The notes: a model not told the origin generated them from the letters alone. Shown: positions 54,990-64,000, counted from the first letter of the stretch. The stretch is 64,000 nucleotides of DNA from Methyloversatilis universalis EHg5 (GCF_000378945.1 NZ_KB900539.1:2144557-2208556), one strand, 5' to 3'. Made by a program: numbers and translations.

Positions 54990-57900
54990 ATGCGTTATCT
55001 GCCACAGCTTCTCAGCACGCTTGCGCTCACGACCCTAACCGGGACCTTGGATGCAGCAACCTATTACGTCGACGCTCGTAGCGGCAGCGATCTCTCAGAC
55101 GGGCTCGCTCCAACGTCATCGACCTCTTCAAGAGGCCCCTGGCAGTCTCTCAAGAAGCTCTCATCCGCAGCCATTCTTCCGGGGGATACCGTACTTTTGC
55201 GCTGCGACAGCATTTGGAACGAGACACTCACGCTTCCCAGTTCCGGCAGTGCCACGGCCCCTATCACCATTTCCAGCTATCCAAGCACCTGCACGACCCA
55301 GCCAGAAATCAGCGGCATGACCACCTTGCCGGCTCACGCATGGACTTCTGCTGGTGGGGGCGTATATCGCGCCAACATCAAATGGAACCGTATCGCCAAC
55401 GGGAGTTTCGTGAGCAACCGGACGGGTTGGCAGATTTGGTCGAGCAACGGCGATGCCGTTCTCGGTTGGAGTTCAGCCTGCACGACCGCAGGTGCCGGCT
55501 GCGCGGTCCTGACCAGCGGAGCAAGCGGTTCGAATGGCATTGCATCAAGCAGTAACTTTCCCGTCGAAGGGGGCAAGAAATACCGCATCCGCTACTCGCT
55601 GCGCGGCAGCAGCGGCAGTGCGATAAAGATCTATGTGCGGCGCGCCGGCTCTCCCTACGACCCGATCGGCTACAGGAAAGACCTGGTGGGCACGGACCAG
55701 TGGCAGCAGGTCATCGAAGAGTTCACTGCGCCGACCCTCGTTGCAAATGCCCGCTTCGACGTCGAAATCGCGCCCGGAAGACGTACGGTTCAATTCACCG
55801 ACATTGCGATCGAACCGGTGGACACAGTCGCAGTACAACAACTGTTCCTGAACGATCAGGCCCTGCAGGTCGCCCACCACCCGAATGCCGGGCACGACAC
55901 TGCCCAGCCGAACTCGGTATACGCCCATACCGGCGCCGCATCCGATTCCGTCCTCATCAATACATCGCCCCGAAGCACCTACCTGACGACCGGCGCCGAC
56001 CTCCGGCTGCCGGCCAACACCACCCTGACCGCCGGGCTGACCGCGTTTATTCGCAGCTCACCCTGGACGCTCGACGAGCGCCGGATCAGTGCCGTATCCG
56101 GCACGCGCCTAGATCTGGACCTTCCCACCACCTACCCGCTCGCGCTCGGCATGCCTTACTACCTGACCGGCGCGCTCTGGATGCTGGATTCCCCCGGTGA
56201 ATGGTTCTTCGATTCATCCAGCGGCCTAGTCCATGTGTGGACACCCGACGGACAGCCCCCCGGAAATGGTGTGAAGCTCTCTTCGCCCGGAATCGGCGTG
56301 AATCTCGGCCAGAAATCGAACATCATCGTCCGCAACATTGCCGTGCGCGGATCAAGCCTAGCGTTCAATCTCGAAAAGTCCAGCCAGGTCATGCTAGAGG
56401 ACATTTCCATTTCAAATACCGCAACCTACGGCATACAAGCGGACTATTCGACCAACGCATCAATCAGCCGTGCGGACATCCGCCACACCGGGAACGACGC
56501 CATCCGCGCCCCCAATTCCCAATCCATACAAGTCACCGATAGCAACATCGAAGGCAGTTCCGTATCGCTTTCAGGCAATACCGTCAGCACCCTTCCCCGC
56601 GAAGCCGGCGCAGCCATCCTGGGCGGGCAATCCGCGACCATTTCCGGAAACAGGGTATCGAACACCGGCTACAACGGCATACGCTCATTCGAAAACTCGC
56701 GGATCGAAGGTAATGTCGTGACCGACGCCTGCCGCATGCTGAATGACTGCGGCGGCATCTACGTTAGCGGCTACTCGGCCGGAACATCGGTACTCAACAA
56801 TATCGTCCGCAACGTCCATGGAAACATTGACGGCATGCCCGTAAACTCCCGCTATCACGCGGCGGGTATCTACATGGACGATCACGCTAACGCCCTGACG
56901 GTCACCGGAAATTCATTGTCCAACGCCAACTATGGGATTCACATCCATGATGGCTACGACAATTTTATTCAGGGAAATTTAATGTTCGGAAATCGTAACC
57001 ACCAGTTATGGATGCAAGAACAGCAGGCAAAAATTTCCGTAAGTGGGGATATGGCGCGCAACCAGATCATCGGCAATCACCTTTTTCCGCTGGACGGCAA
57101 TATCGCACTGATGCAAGAAAGTGAAATTGGCGCCATTCAAGGTTTCGGCACATTTTCTGAAAACCGCTTCTCTGCTCTAATTTCGTCAGCATTGATTGGC
57201 GAAATATCGCCCAACACCTTGCGCTCGTACACAGCCGCCCAGTGGCGAACCGCAACAGATGCTATGGGTCTGCCCAAGGGCGATACAAGCATCAGTGAAG
57301 TTCGACCATCCGGCTACGCGGCAACCCGCGTAACAGGCGAAAACATCGTACCCAACGGTGCATTGACGAACGGAACATCTGGCTGGACCTACTGGAGTCA
57401 GCTGTCCCCATTGCCAACCGTTACGACCGAAACCTGCTTGCCTGGTATCTGCCTTCGACTGACAGCTGGCGGGTCAAGCAGCCTCCTTAGCACACCGAAT
57501 TTCTCGGTCACCCAAGGGCAGACTTACCGAGTAAGCTTCGACGCGAAAACAGCCATCGACGGACAGACCATCGCCCCCGTTGTACGCCGGGGTGGTCCGT
57601 CTCCGCTCTACGAACGCCTCATGGCCGCTACCCAGTCGTTCAGCGGAATTACAGATTGGAAGCGCTACTCCTTCACCTTCCGTGCAGCCAAAACTGTTAT
57701 CGCTAACGATCTATTAACCCGCGAACTTGGCGCACGCCTCGACTTCGAACAAAACGCGGCTAAAGGTACCTTGTGGGTAGCCAACATCGAGATCGTGCCC
57801 ATGCAGGACACCTCCGTTACGCTGCTTTCTCACCTTATTGCCAACGAAGGCCGTGAACACAGCATTTTCGAATGCCCAGAACAGGGCACAGAAAACGAAG

Positions 57901-58118
57901 CGCTGTGCGCCGATTACGTGCGCTTTTCCGACGAATTACCGGTGATTTGGCCTCTTTCTCTAGGGCCGGCCGAAACGATGGTCGTATTCACACGCATCGC
58001 GGCACTGATCGATACTGACGGTGACGGCATCGCTGATTTTCAGGATAGCTGTCCAGCAACTACACCAGGCCTCACCGCCAACGCAAAGGGATGCGCCTTG
58101 GGTCAGACGGTTCCCTAA
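54990..58118 (+). CDS. large secreted right-handed beta-helix protein with carbohydrate-binding-like modules
   Basis: Exported protein of 1042 residues. A Sec signal (about 1-22, ending TLDAATYYVDA) opens the mature YYVDARSGSDLSDGLAP start typical of secreted beta-helix enzymes. Residues about 137-283 and 795-940 are CBM4/9-like sandwiches (RIANGSFVSNRTGWQIW and NIVPNGALTNGTSGWTYW open them). The beta-helix spans about 430-730, including NGIRSFENSRIEGNVVTDAC and GNSLSNANYGIHIHDGY. The C-terminus has a TSP3-like calcium motif (DTDGDGIADFQDSCP). It could be a polysaccharide lyase, epimerase or matrix protein; no catalytic residues could be fixed. It is surrounded by polysaccharide genes. Confidence 0.8.
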   Translation: MRYLPQLLSTLALTTLTGTLDAATYYVDARSGSDLSDGLAPTSSTSSRGPWQSLKKLSSAAILPGDTVLLRCDSIWNETLTLPSSGSATAPITISSYPSTCTTQPEISGMTTLPAHAWTSAGGGVYRANIKWNRIANGSFVSNRTGWQIWSSNGDAVLGWSSACTTAGAGCAVLTSGASGSNGIASSSNFPVEGGKKYRIRYSLRGSSGSAIKIYVRRAGSPYDPIGYRKDLVGTDQWQQVIEEFTAPTLVANARFDVEIAPGRRTVQFTDIAIEPVDTVAVQQLFLNDQALQVAHHPNAGHDTAQPNSVYAHTGAASDSVLINTSPRSTYLTTGADLRLPANTTLTAGLTAFIRSSPWTLDERRISAVSGTRLDLDLPTTYPLALGMPYYLTGALWMLDSPGEWFFDSSSGLVHVWTPDGQPPGNGVKLSSPGIGVNLGQKSNIIVRNIAVRGSSLAFNLEKSSQVMLEDISISNTATYGIQADYSTNASISRADIRHTGNDAIRAPNSQSIQVTDSNIEGSSVSLSGNTVSTLPREAGAAILGGQSATISGNRVSNTGYNGIRSFENSRIEGNVVTDACRMLNDCGGIYVSGYSAGTSVLNNIVRNVHGNIDGMPVNSRYHAAGIYMDDHANALTVTGNSLSNANYGIHIHDGYDNFIQGNLMFGNRNHQLWMQEQQAKISVSGDMARNQIIGNHLFPLDGNIALMQESEIGAIQGFGTFSENRFSALISSALIGEISPNTLRSYTAAQWRTATDAMGLPKGDTSISEVRPSGYAATRVTGENIVPNGALTNGTSGWTYWSQLSPLPTVTTETCLPGICLRLTAGGSSSLLSTPNFSVTQGQTYRVSFDAKTAIDGQTIAPVVRRGGPSPLYERLMAATQSFSGITDWKRYSFTFRAAKTVIANDLLTRELGARLDFEQNAAKGTLWVANIEIVPMQDTSVTLLSHLIANEGREHSIFECPEQGTENEALCADYVRFSDELPVIWPLSLGPAETMVVFTRIAALIDTDGDGIADFQDSCPATTPGLTANAKGCALGQTVP

Positions 58119-58193
58119 GAAACGCTGCATCGAAGGCGCTCTTCATCTCATGGCCCGCTTATATGCAGCGCCATAGACTGTAAATTGAGTTTT

Positions 58194-58943
58194 TCAAATT
58201 CTGATTTTCAACAACTGAAGAGCGGCGCCGAAAAGAAAAATTGTATTGGTTACAAGATAACGCTTCCAGAGGCGCCTTGGCTCCGAGCAAAGGCGGTGCA
58301 GCCATTCCAATCCATTCTGCTGCATCCAGAGCGGAGCGCGTTTTATAGTACCGGCGTGGAAATCGAAGGCAGCTCCGACACCTAGCATCACTGCATTGAC
58401 ACGCCCACGATGTTCTGCCATCCAGCGTTCTTGCTTTGGGCACCCCAAACCTACAAAAACGATGCCCGCGCTGCTATTGTTAATGCGCGCTACCGATGCA
58501 GCATCTTCTTCTGTCGACTGCATGCGAAAAGGAGGAGATTCAGTCGAAATTTTAAGAGTTGGAAATGTGGCCTGTAAACGCTGCACAAGCAGATCCAACG
58601 TTTTCTCTACACTGCCAAAGCAATAGATCGGTACATCTTCCCTAGCGCAGCGCTCGCATAGCGCCCACATCACATCCGGGCCGCTGATTCGTGGCTGGCT
58701 TTCAAACCCTTGGTGACGCAACATCCACGCAACTGGTGAGCCGTCAGGAGTTGCCATATCTGAATCATTGATGACATCTCGATAGGCCGAATTCTGCGAA
58801 GCACTTACTACGACATGCACGTTGCAGATAGTAACGTACCTGCTCTCACGCCTGTGCGCCCAACACATCAGTTGCTCGATCGCCGCGCTCCAAGAAAGCG
58901 CATCAACTCGAACACCCAATACGTCGCCAGATATTCTCGGCAT
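58194..58943 (-). CDS. WecG/TagA/CpsF-family glycosyltransferase
   Basis: GT26 glycosyltransferase of 249 residues, which in known members adds an N-acetyl-hexosaminuronic acid or similar sugar to a lipid-linked intermediate. Characteristic stretches are TICNVHVVVSASQN, DSDMATPDGSPVAWMLR, IVFVGLGCPKQERWM and MLGVGAAFDFHAGTIKRAP. It is the last gene of the minus-strand operon, 22 bases after the GT4 gene. A possible donor is the product of the TviB-type dehydrogenase nearby (inference). Confidence 0.93.
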   Translation of the reverse strand: MPRISGDVLGVRVDALSWSAAIEQLMCWAHRRESRYVTICNVHVVVSASQNSAYRDVINDSDMATPDGSPVAWMLRHQGFESQPRISGPDVMWALCERCAREDVPIYCFGSVEKTLDLLVQRLQATFPTLKISTESPPFRMQSTEEDAASVARINNSSAGIVFVGLGCPKQERWMAEHRGRVNAVMLGVGAAFDFHAGTIKRAPLWMQQNGLEWLHRLCSEPRRLWKRYLVTNTIFLFGAALQLLKIRI

Positions 58944-58965
58944 AGCCTTTCATTCCATTCAAAAA

Positions 58966-60105
58966 TCAATTTTTTGGCATTGCCACACAGCGAGCGAGAC
59001 CATCAGCAAACCGCTCTACCATGTTAGTTAGCGAGTAGCGACTCGCATCATGCAGAGCCGCCTGTTTGATCAAACTTAACTTCACTGGATCATTTAATAG
59101 ACCGACAACACTTTCTGCATATCGATCTACTCCTCCCTGCACCACCAATCCGTTGACACCATTTTTTAAGTACGCCACTTCCGGCCCATGGAGCGCCTCA
59201 GCGGTCGTGATCATTGGAACACCGGAGCAAAAAGAATCCAGCACGTGCAATCCGACAGCTCCCGGATTAATAACGACATCAGCCACTCTAAAACATGAAG
59301 CTTTACTCAGACCCTTGCGCACACCAAGCCACTTCAACCAAGGGCGTGTGGTCATCGCATTTCGAATCACCTCCGCGTTTGGGCCATCGCCAATCACCAG
59401 CAGTCGGAATGCCGGCAAAGTCGCATGAATGCGATCAGCTGCGTCGACCATGTACTCTAGGCGCTTGTCGGCATAGAGGGAACCGCAGAACAAACCTACC
59501 GGTGCGCCCTCCGGAGCATCGATTTCACGGCGCAAACTCTGTATCTGCACATTGGTGACTGCGGCGAGATCGCGCTCGAAAGCTTGATTGTCAATAGCGT
59601 TGTCCAACTGCGTGATTCTTTCTGCTGGATAGCCAGATCCCTGCAGAATATTGACTGTCATTTCGGTGTAAGCGAACCACCAGTCCACTCGGGTGAGAAG
59701 TAAGCGCTTCCACTTTTCTCGCAGCCCATTTGGTGCAACGCTCTGGAAGTTCACTCCATGTCCCCAATAGCCTATGCGCCTATCGGACCACAGCCGAGCC
59801 AACAGCAATGGGTAGTTCGAGAAGATGCGGTTTTCTTGCATTAAGACCACAAGATCAGCATCCCTAAGCGAAGGCGGAAGGGGCTGCCAAATCAAATCGC
59901 GAGCCCCAACTTCCCAGACTCTGTTTACGACCTTGTGTGCCCAAGGTAATGTTCCTTCATCTTTTTTAACCAGCTCCCGGCGGGTAGCCTGCCCATGCAA
60001 CAAATGCAGCTCGATCTGGCGCTCTCGGCAGGCATCCCGCAGCCTATCGAAAAGGGTAGTACGGTAGTGCATCAGCCGATGCTGACAGATCACGACTTTC
60101 TTCAT
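58966..60105 (-). CDS. GT4-family glycosyltransferase
   Basis: GT-B glycosyltransferase of 379 residues. The acceptor half begins KKVVICQHRLMHYRTTLFDR. The donor half has GLFCGSLYADKRLEYMVDAA, RLLVIGDGPNAEVIR and the C-terminal nucleotide-sugar motif LDSFCSGVPMITTAEALHGPE with its Glu. Start overlaps the acyltransferase stop by 4 bases. Base composition is lower in GC than the housekeeping genes, as throughout this operon. Confidence 0.9.
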   Translation of the reverse strand: MKKVVICQHRLMHYRTTLFDRLRDACRERQIELHLLHGQATRRELVKKDEGTLPWAHKVVNRVWEVGARDLIWQPLPPSLRDADLVVLMQENRIFSNYPLLLARLWSDRRIGYWGHGVNFQSVAPNGLREKWKRLLLTRVDWWFAYTEMTVNILQGSGYPAERITQLDNAIDNQAFERDLAAVTNVQIQSLRREIDAPEGAPVGLFCGSLYADKRLEYMVDAADRIHATLPAFRLLVIGDGPNAEVIRNAMTTRPWLKWLGVRKGLSKASCFRVADVVINPGAVGLHVLDSFCSGVPMITTAEALHGPEVAYLKNGVNGLVVQGGVDRYAESVVGLLNDPVKLSLIKQAALHDASRYSLTNMVERFADGLARCVAMPKN

Positions 60106-60737
60106 TCATCCTCCACAGGCTCTCTGCCCTCGAAACTAGGTACAATGACGCAGTGGTCGTAGCCCTTTTCAGATAAGGCAAAGCAGCCGTTACGGATTGC
60201 ATCCTCGTGCGCCTTAATTACCGCGTCCGACGCAAAGCGATACCCTATGACTTTTGCAGGTACTCCTGCAACTATTGAGTAGGGAGGTATCGATCGGGTA
60301 ACGACGCTACCAGCAGCAACAATAGAGCCGCGGCCGATCGTTAAGCCTGTAAGAACGATTGCCCCATAGCCTAGCCAGACGTCGTCCTCGATGCAGGCCT
60401 CTTCCTCCCGGTAGCGACTCGGGAAACGAGTGCTGGCAACCCAAGGTGCAAAGCGGACAGGAAATCCAATAGCCGTGAAATCATGATCGTGGCGGCCGAT
60501 AATGGCCACCCTGTTGGCGAGCAAACAGTAATGACCGATACGGCAATTAGCCTCGATATGCACGTCCTTGCCGATGTAAACATAATCGCCAATCCGGATT
60601 TCATTTGGCGCCCAGAATCTCCCCCGAGCACCGACATGCAAATCACGCCCTACCTGTTTAATGCTGCGCGATTTCAATAAAAATATTCGTGTCTGGATGC
60701 GCCTTGCCATTGCAATCAGTAACTTCAACATCATCAC
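60102..60737 (-). CDS. hexapeptide-repeat acyltransferase (LbH/MaT-like)
   Basis: Left-handed beta-helix acetyltransferase of 211 residues, probably decorating the polysaccharide. Hexapeptide turns run from about residue 30 to 165: IRIGDYVYIGKDVHIEANCR, then ACIEDDVWLGYGAIVLTGLT and GSIVAAGSVVTRSIPPYSIV. The catalytic His is probably in AIIGRHDHDFTAIG. It is coupled by 4-base overlaps to its neighbours on both sides. Confidence 0.9.
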   Translation of the reverse strand: MMMLKLLIAMARRIQTRIFLLKSRSIKQVGRDLHVGARGRFWAPNEIRIGDYVYIGKDVHIEANCRIGHYCLLANRVAIIGRHDHDFTAIGFPVRFAPWVASTRFPSRYREEEACIEDDVWLGYGAIVLTGLTIGRGSIVAAGSVVTRSIPPYSIVAGVPAKVIGYRFASDAVIKAHEDAIRNGCFALSEKGYDHCVIVPSFEGREPVEDE

Positions 60738-61882
60738 CTCTCATTACTGATCAACACCCCTGAGCCATTTGCAACATTCCAAGTGATTTTGGCTGGCTCT
60801 CCGGATCTCAGATTCAATGTACAAGACCACCTTCCTCCCGATTCCTTGCACGAAAGTCTAGACGCACCAACCAAGCGGTCGGCCAATACACGCCACGCTT
60901 CGACCATCGGTTTTGGCTGACCGGTAATGGATTCGACCATTCCCAAGCCATACCGGTTGTCCCATGAATACCAATAGAAGCGGTCGACTCCCTCCGCTCG
61001 CGCGATCAGCAAGGCACGCATGAGGTAGTCCCCGGATTCCTTCTCCAGTCCGAGTCGCTTCCAGCCGCCCTTGGCCACCATTGGATGGTCGGGCGTGCCG
61101 TCACCGTTCTCTATCCAGTAACCGGTTTCGGTGTTCCATAGCGGCATGTGGCCGACGCCGTTGGCAGCCATGACCCGCTTGACACCGCGAATGGTCGGAA
61201 TCATCGCTTCTGGCGATTCCTTGAATACATAGAAATGATGGCCCACGATGTCGATGCATTTCCTGCCGCCCGCCGCCAGGAAGCGGTCGAGATATTCGAT
61301 ATGCCGACCGCCGCCGGCAGAGGCTGGCGAAACGAGCTTGATGCCCGGATCGATGGCTTGCAGCACGCGTTTGGCTTCGCAGGTGAGCTTCACCAGTGTG
61401 GCTAGGTCACCGGAGTAGTGATTCTGGTCGCTGGGTTCGTTCCACACTTCGTAGTGTTTGATCCGACCCTTATAGCGCGCACCTACGGTAGCGACGTAGG
61501 TGGACCAATCAGCGAGGTTTGCAGGTTCAGCGATATTGCCAGGCTTGTAGGGGCTCGATTCATCCGGGCGGGCAGATGCCCAACGCGGAGTAATCGCCAA
61601 AGGCAGTAGGATGTCGATTTTGGTCAGCTCGGCCATAGCGACATATCGATCAAGGCGAGTGAAATCCCATTGCCCCCGGCTAGGCTCTAGCTGCGCCCAG
61701 CCCACATATGCATCCCAGAGCCGCCAACTGCCAAATGGTATCGAAGGCCAAGTGGTTCCTTGATCGGCACGATGAATATGGAGGCCGAAGTACTGTATTG
61801 GAATCGATTCGGCGGAAGATGGACGCAGACCAAAGAGAAAGACGCCACCCAGAAGGAGCAACAGCACGCGTATCGTTTTCAT
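60734..61882 (-). CDS. secreted GH39-like glycoside hydrolase (PslG-like)
   Basis: Exported glycosidase of 382 residues. A signal peptide (about 1-24, VLLLLLGGVFLFGLRPSSA) precedes a TIM barrel. The acid/base Glu lies in KHYEVWNEPSDQNHY (about residue 150) and the nucleophile Glu in MPLWNTETGYWIEN (about 250). A beta-rich end domain follows. PslG in Pseudomonas is a GH39 hydrolase encoded within its exopolysaccharide operon, and this gene sits likewise between transferase genes, suggesting trimming or release of the polymer. The start at 61882 overlaps the upstream stop by 4 bases; 46 upstream in-frame codons are not used. Confidence 0.85.
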   Translation of the reverse strand: MKTIRVLLLLLGGVFLFGLRPSSAESIPIQYFGLHIHRADQGTTWPSIPFGSWRLWDAYVGWAQLEPSRGQWDFTRLDRYVAMAELTKIDILLPLAITPRWASARPDESSPYKPGNIAEPANLADWSTYVATVGARYKGRIKHYEVWNEPSDQNHYSGDLATLVKLTCEAKRVLQAIDPGIKLVSPASAGGGRHIEYLDRFLAAGGRKCIDIVGHHFYVFKESPEAMIPTIRGVKRVMAANGVGHMPLWNTETGYWIENGDGTPDHPMVAKGGWKRLGLEKESGDYLMRALLIARAEGVDRFYWYSWDNRYGLGMVESITGQPKPMVEAWRVLADRLVGASRLSCKESGGRWSCTLNLRSGEPAKITWNVANGSGVLISNER

Positions 61883-62736
61883 GTCTGAGTACGACGCCAG
61901 TTCAGGAAACCCTCGATCCGCCCTAACACTGCACCAGCTCCTAGCGTCAGAGCTGCCCAGCCCCGCATGTGCAGTAGCGGCAGCAATACCGGCGCACATA
62001 GGCCTCGAAAAATCACCCATGCAGCCAGCCGGTGTTTAGCGTAAATCGCCCCGGTCCCACGTGCCCGCCTTCGGGCTGCCGAAAAGAGCGCGAAAACTCT
62101 GCCGGTGGGTGACGCAGTGTAAAGATGATGGACCCGCACATTCGGCCTGAAGGCTAGACGTTCCCCTGAAGCTAAAGCGCGCAATACGAAATCAGTTTCT
62201 TCGCCGGCGCCGTACCACTGTCCCACGCCGAACCGCTCGTCAAAGCCCCCCAGTCGGTCGAAAAGGCCACGCTTGAAGAAAAGGCTGATCGAACTTGCGT
62301 CACCACCGCGGAAGTTCCGCCAGTCAGCCAGCGACAGATCGGCCTGGAGCGGCGTACTGCCCCGGCCTTCGGATTGCTCCATCCAGCAGGCAATGCAGCC
62401 TTCGACATCGGGTTCTGCGGCGAAGGTGTCAAGCAGTGCTGCAACGGTACCTGCTTCATACCAGCAGTCGTCGTCGGGAAAACCTATTACATCGCCACTG
62501 GCGTGGCGGATACCCAAATTACGCGCACCGCTCAGGCTGGGTCGCTCCAGTTTGAGATGCTGTAGGTCGAGTCCGGCCGTGCGCCCGGCCTCGACATGCG
62601 GCACCAGCCGGTCGTCGTCATTCTGGTCGACCACGATCAGTTCGAAGCGGCGGTCGGTCTGTGCTGCCAGCGTGCCAATCAGGCGGCCGACCTCACTGCT
62701 ACGCCCCACGGTGGCAAGAATCAGCGAGAGCTTCAT
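61879..62736 (-). CDS. GT2-family glycosyltransferase
   Basis: Inverting GT-A transferase of 285 residues. The N-terminus MKLSLILATVGRSSEVGRLI and ELIVVDQNDDDRLV bind the nucleotide, the DxD-like motif is IGFPDDDCWYEAG, and the region GVGQWYGAGEETDFVLRALA holds the acceptor-side acid. The start at 62736 opens the fold; 16 upstream in-frame codons overlap the previous gene. It is coupled by 4-base overlaps on both sides. Confidence 0.9.
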   Translation of the reverse strand: MKLSLILATVGRSSEVGRLIGTLAAQTDRRFELIVVDQNDDDRLVPHVEAGRTAGLDLQHLKLERPSLSGARNLGIRHASGDVIGFPDDDCWYEAGTVAALLDTFAAEPDVEGCIACWMEQSEGRGSTPLQADLSLADWRNFRGGDASSISLFFKRGLFDRLGGFDERFGVGQWYGAGEETDFVLRALASGERLAFRPNVRVHHLYTASPTGRVFALFSAARRRARGTGAIYAKHRLAAWVIFRGLCAPVLLPLLHMRGWAALTLGAGAVLGRIEGFLNWRRTQT

Positions 62737-63665
62737 GACGCTGCCTTGCGCGAAAGCCCCAATGCACCGAGCGCAACCGCGCATGCAGTCCGCAGGTAGT
62801 AAATCGGATGCGCGAGCGCCCGGCGGTCACGCAGCAAGCGCCTAGCGCCTCTCACGTCGCCCAGCGAAAGCCTTGCCCGAGCGATATTCATCAGATGGCT
62901 GGCCAGCAGTCGCCTGGCGCTCCGCTCCATGAGCAGGGGTACCCGACCCGCGTCGAGACGTTCGCTCAGTCGTCTGTAGCAGGGTAATTCGTCATCCACG
63001 ACCGACGAGTGTGTTGCACTGCCGCTCACCGCCATCCGGTAGTCAACCTTTGGCGAATTCAAATAAGCCACCTGATGGCACTCCGCAACGCGAAACCAGA
63101 GATCCTGATCTTCACCCAGCTTTTCACCTGCAGGAAAGCGCAGAGTCAAATCGGCGAAAACGCTGCGCCGGACGACAATTGCACACGTACACGTGAAGGA
63201 TCCATTGCACCAGTTAGCATAAAAATCATCAACAACGACCATCGCACCGGTTTCTGCCTCTGGCAGCGTAGATTCCTCGTGGTGTCCGTTTTCCCAGACC
63301 CGGGTGTAGCCAGTGCAATACATGCCTGCGCTCGGAAAGCGCTCTATCAACCGGGCGATGCCCGCCAGAAAGTCTGGCTGAAAGCCGTCATCCGCATCGA
63401 GAAAAGCAATGTACTCACCTTGCGCAGCGTCGATACCACGGTTGCGGGCCATCGCGACGCCCGCGTTCGCCTGACGGATGAGACGGATATCGTCGCCAGC
63501 CATTCGCTCGACGATTTCCGCGCTGCCATCGGTAGAGCCGTCATCGACGACAACGATCTCGAATGCAGCGAGACTCTGTTCCCTTACAGAATTGATCGCT
63601 TCAGCCACAAATTCGGCCTTGTTATATAGCGGGACGACAACAGATATTGCAGGTACGGCACTCAC
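62733..63665 (-). CDS. GT2-family glycosyltransferase
   Basis: GT-A transferase of 310 residues. ISVVVPLYNKAEFVAEAINS, EIVVVDDGSTDGSAEI and the DxD region YIAFLDADDGFQPDFL are diagnostic, with the catalytic-side motif KLGEDQDLWFRVAE. Start is a GTG at 63665 overlapping the upstream stop (GTGA). A helical C-terminal part (about 245-300) follows the transferase domain. Confidence 0.92.
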   Translation of the reverse strand: MSAVPAISVVVPLYNKAEFVAEAINSVREQSLAAFEIVVVDDGSTDGSAEIVERMAGDDIRLIRQANAGVAMARNRGIDAAQGEYIAFLDADDGFQPDFLAGIARLIERFPSAGMYCTGYTRVWENGHHEESTLPEAETGAMVVVDDFYANWCNGSFTCTCAIVVRRSVFADLTLRFPAGEKLGEDQDLWFRVAECHQVAYLNSPKVDYRMAVSGSATHSSVVDDELPCYRRLSERLDAGRVPLLMERSARRLLASHLMNIARARLSLGDVRGARRLLRDRRALAHPIYYLRTACAVALGALGLSRKAAS

Positions 63666-64000
63666 TGCAGAATCACCGTATTCGAAGACTTAATGAAGAC
63701 AGGAAAAGACGCTGTCGACGACTGATGATCTTTCCGGAAACCACGCAGGCAGATCATGAACAACAGCAGATGGGTCAGAAAATCGCCATTCAAGATGGTG
63801 CCGAACGTCAGTGGCGTTTCGGTGACACAACGAAGCAAAATCACCGCAAGGAGTGCCAGCGACACACCACCCGTCCGCTCTGCACAGCGGAGCGCACCGC
63901 GCACAAGCAAGAACAGATAGACGACAAAGGCGGCAGCGCCGATGGTTCCGGCAGAACTGAGGGTCTGCAGCAGTTGGTTATGGGCACTGAAGGCGAACTG
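63662..64000 (-). CDS. O-antigen ligase/polymerase-family membrane protein, N-terminal part outside window
   Basis: Only the last 112 residues are visible. The stretch FAFSAHNQLLQTLSSAGTIG is the hallmark of Wzy_C/O-antigen ligase proteins (His-Asn-x-Leu-Leu-Gln), followed by two hydrophobic helices (AAFVVYLFLLVRGA and a later FLTHLLLFMICL). It would ligate or polymerise lipid-linked glycan in the inner membrane. The frame is open to the window edge. It is the first visible gene of the minus-strand glycan operon. Confidence 0.88.
   Translation of the reverse strand, partial: QFAFSAHNQLLQTLSSAGTIGAAAFVVYLFLLVRGALRCAERTGGVSLALLAVILLRCVTETPLTFGTILNGDFLTHLLLFMICLRGFRKDHQSSTASFPVFIKSSNTVILQ

Overview
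The window is GC-rich, tightly packed bacterial chromosome. The gene set points to a betaproteobacterium, most likely in or near the Rhodocyclales (Methyloversatilis-like). This is inferred from smc-zipA-ligA order, dapC/dapD/dapE with a PilU-type ATPase, adjacent aat and bpt, flavocytochrome c sulfide dehydrogenase, an ExaC-type aldehyde dehydrogenase with a DUF779 partner, and the repeat family. No rRNA, tRNA or CRISPR array was seen.

Layout. 1-15.8 kb is housekeeping: the end of an EAL phosphodiesterase, a thioinosine/thioadenosine phosphorylase with peptide deformylase, typA, a chemoreceptor, and a long minus-strand unit smc, zipA-like, ligA, galU, hpt, exonuclease. A GNAT-Rnk fusion gene follows. 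16.4-17.7 kb holds a UGT-like glycosyltransferase. 17.7-22.1 kb is a decayed accessory island: a scrap of a DMT transporter gene, a headless HlyD adaptor fused to a broken GT4 glycosyltransferase, AT-rich DNA, an orphan RTX C-terminus, and an AbrB/PIN toxin-antitoxin pair. An intact DMT transporter gene with the same 3' end follows. 23.1-32 kb is a lysine/diaminopimelate unit (dapC, dapD, pilU, dapE, prmB) running into a multi-PAS histidine kinase and its response regulator. 32.2-36.5 kb has a ferric-iron-type ABC transporter (permease and ATPase, no binding protein) and the N-degron transferases aat and bpt.

36.5-42.3 kb is rich in REP elements. A RAYT (REP-associated tyrosine transposase) gene sits between two REP clusters. 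After pyrD, a MATE transporter and tonB, an IS110-family element is inserted exactly inside a REP. Joining the flanks restores a perfect 25-base REP. The 223-base leader of the element folds, by eye, like a bridge RNA and carries 7-base stretches matching both sides of the REP target. This is the most interesting object in the window.

42.3-64 kb is mostly surface-polysaccharide metabolism: UDP-glucuronate 4-epimerase, two nucleotide-sugar dehydrogenases, a GDP-mannose-type Nudix hydrolase, a large secreted beta-helix protein, and a seven-gene minus-strand operon (O-antigen-ligase-like protein, two GT2, GH39-like hydrolase, hexapeptide acyltransferase, GT4, WecG/TagA) in which successive genes overlap by 4 bases. 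Interspersed are an M14 carboxypeptidase, a GAF regulator divergent from the aldehyde dehydrogenase/DUF779 pair, flavocytochrome c (fccAB), and a 155-base tandem array built from REP pairs. GalU at 7 kb supplies UDP-glucose, which Ugd and the epimerase turn into acidic sugar donors for the cell-surface polymer.
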